Shown here in pieces: positions 61,851 through 64,000 of a DNA stretch of 64,000 nt. The notes beneath the pieces are model-generated. The model ran no database searches. It saw only the letters and a program-made list of their open reading frames with translations, and was not told the origin of the DNA. Source of the DNA: an uncultured Prevotellaceae bacterium (GTDB lineage: Bacteria; Bacteroidota; Bacteroidia; Bacteroidales; Bacteroidaceae). A program made the position numbers and the translations under genes. Within the stretch, counting starts at the first letter, position 1. Each line of letters begins with the position of its first letter. The DNA is taken from the NCBI GenBank assembly GCA_900316585.1, contig ONDM01000003.1, positions 1 to 64,000 of the forward strand. The letters are read 5' to 3'.

Positions 61851-61915
61851 CGACTTTTATATAAGGTATTGCACGTGCATGAGATTTGTAAAAAAGGAAA
61901 CAATTTTTAAAATTA

Positions 61916-61948
61916 TTTGTCATATAACAATAAAATTATTTAATTTTG
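61916..61948 (+). promoter_or_regulatory. YitT gene promoter and long leader
   Basis: TTTG (61916-61919) and TAATTTTG (61941-61948) are 21 bp apart, a full Bacteroides promoter. The leader from about 61955 to 62117 is about 160 nt, with a small AGATT/AATCT dyad near 62005-62028. No known riboswitch pattern was recognised. Confidence 0.75.
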
Positions 61949-62117
61949 CGTGCAAATAAAGAAATGGACCTTAGAGGACCTATATAAATATAGTGTGAGA
62001 GATTGATCTGAGCTGAGTGAGATTAATCTTCTTATTTGTTGTTTATATTGGCTGTAGAAACCGGAATAGAACAGTGCAAAATGGATTTGTCACTGCTGTA
62101 AATTAATTTTACGTACT

Positions 62118-63029
62118 ATGGAAACCATATCAGGAAGACCTTCACCCCCTGTACCTAGAAAGAAACAGATTCTTAGAGAAGTACATGATTATTTTTTTGT
62201 AGCTATTGGAATTCTAATGTATGCTCTTGGCTGGACCATCTTTGAATTACCTATAGAGATTACTGGTGGTGGTGTCCCAGGTATTTCCAGTGTAGTCTAT
62301 TATGCCACAGGTTTACCTGTCCAATATACTTATTTTGCTATTAACGGAATACTTCTTATATTGTCCGTTATCATTTTGGGTTGGAAATTCAGCATAAAGA
62401 CCATCTTTGCCTGTATTTTGATGACACTGGTTCTTCCAATCATCCAGAATCTTGTGAATTACTATAATTTCAATTTGGATATAGACCCGTTTGCCTCAGC
62501 TATTCTAGGAGGTGCATTTTGTGGTGCAGGTATAGGTACAGCTTTTTCAAACAACGGTAGTTTGGGAGGTACGGATATTATAGCAGCAATTATCAATAAG
62601 TATCGTAATATTTCTTTAGGTAGGGTAGGCCTCTATTTGGATATCATCATTGTTTCATGCAGTTATTTTGTGGTTTCTCATACAGAGAATGTTTTCTATG
62701 GCTACGTGGTTCTTGTTATCACTAGTCTTATGCTTGATTTTGTGGTGAATCGAAGTACACAGTCCGTTCAGTTTTTCATTATCAGTGAGAAATACGTAGA
62801 AATAGCCAAGCTTATTAATGCGATGCCTACTCATCGTGGATGTACTGTCATTGATGGAACAGGCTTCTATTCAGGGCGTCCGGTTAAATTGCTATTTGTT
62901 CTTACAAGAAAACGTGAAGCTACTCAAGTATTCCGGCTGATAAAGGATACAGACCCTATGGCTTTCGTGTCTCAAGCCAATGTAAATGGTGTTTACGGAA
63001 ACGGTTTTGACAGGATTAAAGTGAAGTAA
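62118..63029 (+). CDS. YitT family membrane protein
   Basis: The 303-residue protein has an N-terminal membrane part with about five helices (YFFVAIGILMYALGWTIFELPIEITGGGVPGISSVVYYATGLP) and the AFSNNGSLGGTDIIAAIINKY motif near residue 147. The C-terminal soluble DUF2179 domain (VQFFIISEKYVEIAKLINAMPTHRGCTVIDGTGFYSG) completes the YitT (DUF161/DUF2179) family. The role of YitT proteins is poorly defined; anion or other small-solute transport has been suggested. It follows a full promoter. Confidence 0.88.
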   Translation: METISGRPSPPVPRKKQILREVHDYFFVAIGILMYALGWTIFELPIEITGGGVPGISSVVYYATGLPVQYTYFAINGILLILSVIILGWKFSIKTIFACILMTLVLPIIQNLVNYYNFNLDIDPFASAILGGAFCGAGIGTAFSNNGSLGGTDIIAAIINKYRNISLGRVGLYLDIIIVSCSYFVVSHTENVFYGYVVLVITSLMLDFVVNRSTQSVQFFIISEKYVEIAKLINAMPTHRGCTVIDGTGFYSGRPVKLLFVLTRKREATQVFRLIKDTDPMAFVSQANVNGVYGNGFDRIKVK

Positions 63030-63046
63030 AAAACCAATAGTTTTCC

Positions 63047-63077
63047 TTTGTAAATTGGAAAAAGGTTCTTATTTTTG
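63047..63077 (+). promoter_or_regulatory. Promoter of the PNGase-like gene
   Basis: TTTG (63047-63050) and TATTTTTG (63070-63077) are separated by 19 bp, a full match to the consensus. It lies 28 bp before the start at 63106 and shows the PNGase-like gene has its own promoter. Confidence 0.8.
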
Positions 63078-63105
63078 CATACTAAACAATACTGTATTCT
63101 GAAAT

Positions 63106-64000
63106 ATGAACCTGAAATCTGTTATTGCTGTTTTAGCATGCTTTCTGTTTTCTTCCACTGTCTATTCGCAGAAGCTGAACATTGTAAAGAAAGTGAAGAA
63201 TGCAAAGGGCATTGAAGTTACATTCCAATCTAGCTATAAAGGTCATGTAAGTCCAGGTGGCATGCTTATGCGAATAAGTGGTGACCAAGTAGCCTTAACC
63301 CGTATACAGATAGAACGCGCTCAAGCTAGTTCCGAAGGAAGTCTTGTTCAGGACCCAGATCGTCCGGTTTTGAAACAGCCTCAGACGTTCAGCTATATGG
63401 ATTATGGGAAAAATGAAACTTACCGGGTTTGTGAATTGCCTAATGGAAAGGTGATATCTTCCATAACACCATTTGCAATTGGCAAGGGATTCCAGAAGGA
63501 GGTTGGTGAGGAAACTATCTTGGGCTTGAAATGTAAGATTATTCGTGCGATAGTCAATTCAAATACAATAGATATTTCTTATACACAAGATATCCCATTT
63601 AAGGGCACTCCTCAGGCTGGCGTAGGGGTTCCTGACGGTTTGGTGCTTAAAATCGTACGTAATGGAGATAGTGTGCAGGAAGCTACGGGCATTGTAGCAT
63701 TGAAAGAAGCTGCTCAACTTCTTCCTGATTCAATGGGCGAGGTAATGAGCTATGATGATTATCAGTGGGAGATTAACAATGCAAATGTAATTAACGTAAA
63801 GGTTTTTGACCAAGATAGAATCAGTTTTACCAATGACAAACTCCCAGATGGGAAATTGGAGAGTAACGTTCTATATCGTGCCGGTGGTGGCACTATTATT
63901 TTGAAGAAGGTTAAGCTTCCTAACTATGTGAAAGACCGTGAAATATACTGTGAAGTAGTTCAGTATTCAGATGGTGATGCATATGATCGTACAGGCTCAG
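63106..64000 (+). CDS. PNGase F-like peptide-N-glycosidase, N-terminal part (cut by window end)
   Basis: I translated about 298 residues from the ATG at 63106. A signal peptide (MNLKSVIAVLACFLFSSTVY) comes first, then about 255 residues that look like the extra N-terminal bowl-like domain of long bacterial PNGases. The last visible residues, near SDGDAYDRTGS, resemble the start of the PNGase F fold, where DEWDR holds the catalytic Asp60. PNGase F frees N-glycans from Asn. The gene is cut here, so the catalytic Glu residues are not visible. Position 2 kb from a GH92/SusCD locus supports an N-glycan role. Confidence 0.65.
   Translation, partial: MNLKSVIAVLACFLFSSTVYSQKLNIVKKVKNAKGIEVTFQSSYKGHVSPGGMLMRISGDQVALTRIQIERAQASSEGSLVQDPDRPVLKQPQTFSYMDYGKNETYRVCELPNGKVISSITPFAIGKGFQKEVGEETILGLKCKIIRAIVNSNTIDISYTQDIPFKGTPQAGVGVPDGLVLKIVRNGDSVQEATGIVALKEAAQLLPDSMGEVMSYDDYQWEINNANVINVKVFDQDRISFTNDKLPDGKLESNVLYRAGGGTIILKKVKLPNYVKDREIYCEVVQYSDGDAYDRTGS

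Overview
The window is from a member of the Bacteroidota, most likely a gut Bacteroidales of the Bacteroides/Phocaeicola kind. The evidence is a SusC/SusD pair with GH92 mannosidases, families largely confined to Bacteroidales (DUF4836, DUF4230, DUF5063 and DUF5687 types), short intergenic gaps, and repeated promoter matches to the Bacteroides consensus (TTTG, about 20 bp, TAnnTTTG) just upstream of genes. No rRNA, tRNA or CRISPR array was seen.

Region 1 (1 to about 5135) is the integrase end of a mobile element. It holds a RepA-like ATPase cut by the window edge, two excisionase-type helix-turn-helix proteins, two or three unrecognised proteins, and a tyrosine integrase. The integrase lies against the 3' end of mnmE, and the DNA between them carries several kinds of short repeat that look like arm sites. 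This suggests integration at the conserved 3' end of mnmE, as SGI1 does in enterobacteria. One element gene is split between two frames at a T6G run, either by programmed frameshifting or by a mutation.

Region 2 (about 5115 to 47900) is ordinary chromosomal backbone. On the minus strand it includes mnmE, a fused Nfn-type oxidoreductase, serS, two secreted peptidases, rplU-rpmA, a long ftsK-lolA-trxB-ABC transporter run, comEC, a lysS-gpsA-pgi-HAD run, and an FKBP-aroC pair. On the plus strand it includes a DUF5063/exonuclease/rRNA methyltransferase run, a nucleoside transporter, an rsmE-lipoprotein-ABC-bile acid symporter-nuclease run, xth, an alanine symporter and cutC. Two intergenic gaps each hold a promoter followed closely by a terminator and may encode small RNAs of 70 to 85 nt.

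Region 3 (47876 to 64000) is a glycan utilisation locus. Three GH92 alpha-mannosidases read leftward, a susC-susD pair reads rightward, and the right edge cuts a gene whose sequence resembles a PNGase F with an extra N-terminal domain. Together they fit use of mannose-rich N-glycans: the PNGase would release the glycan, SusC/SusD import it, and the GH92 enzymes trim mannose. The most distal GH92 has Gln where the other two have the expected catalytic acid Glu, which points to an unusual substrate such as mannose-1-phosphate-6-mannose. The 876-bp divergent control region carries four copies of a 23-bp tandem repeat with a perfect palindromic core, a second copy of a dispersed repeat also found before rsmE, and a clear susC promoter.
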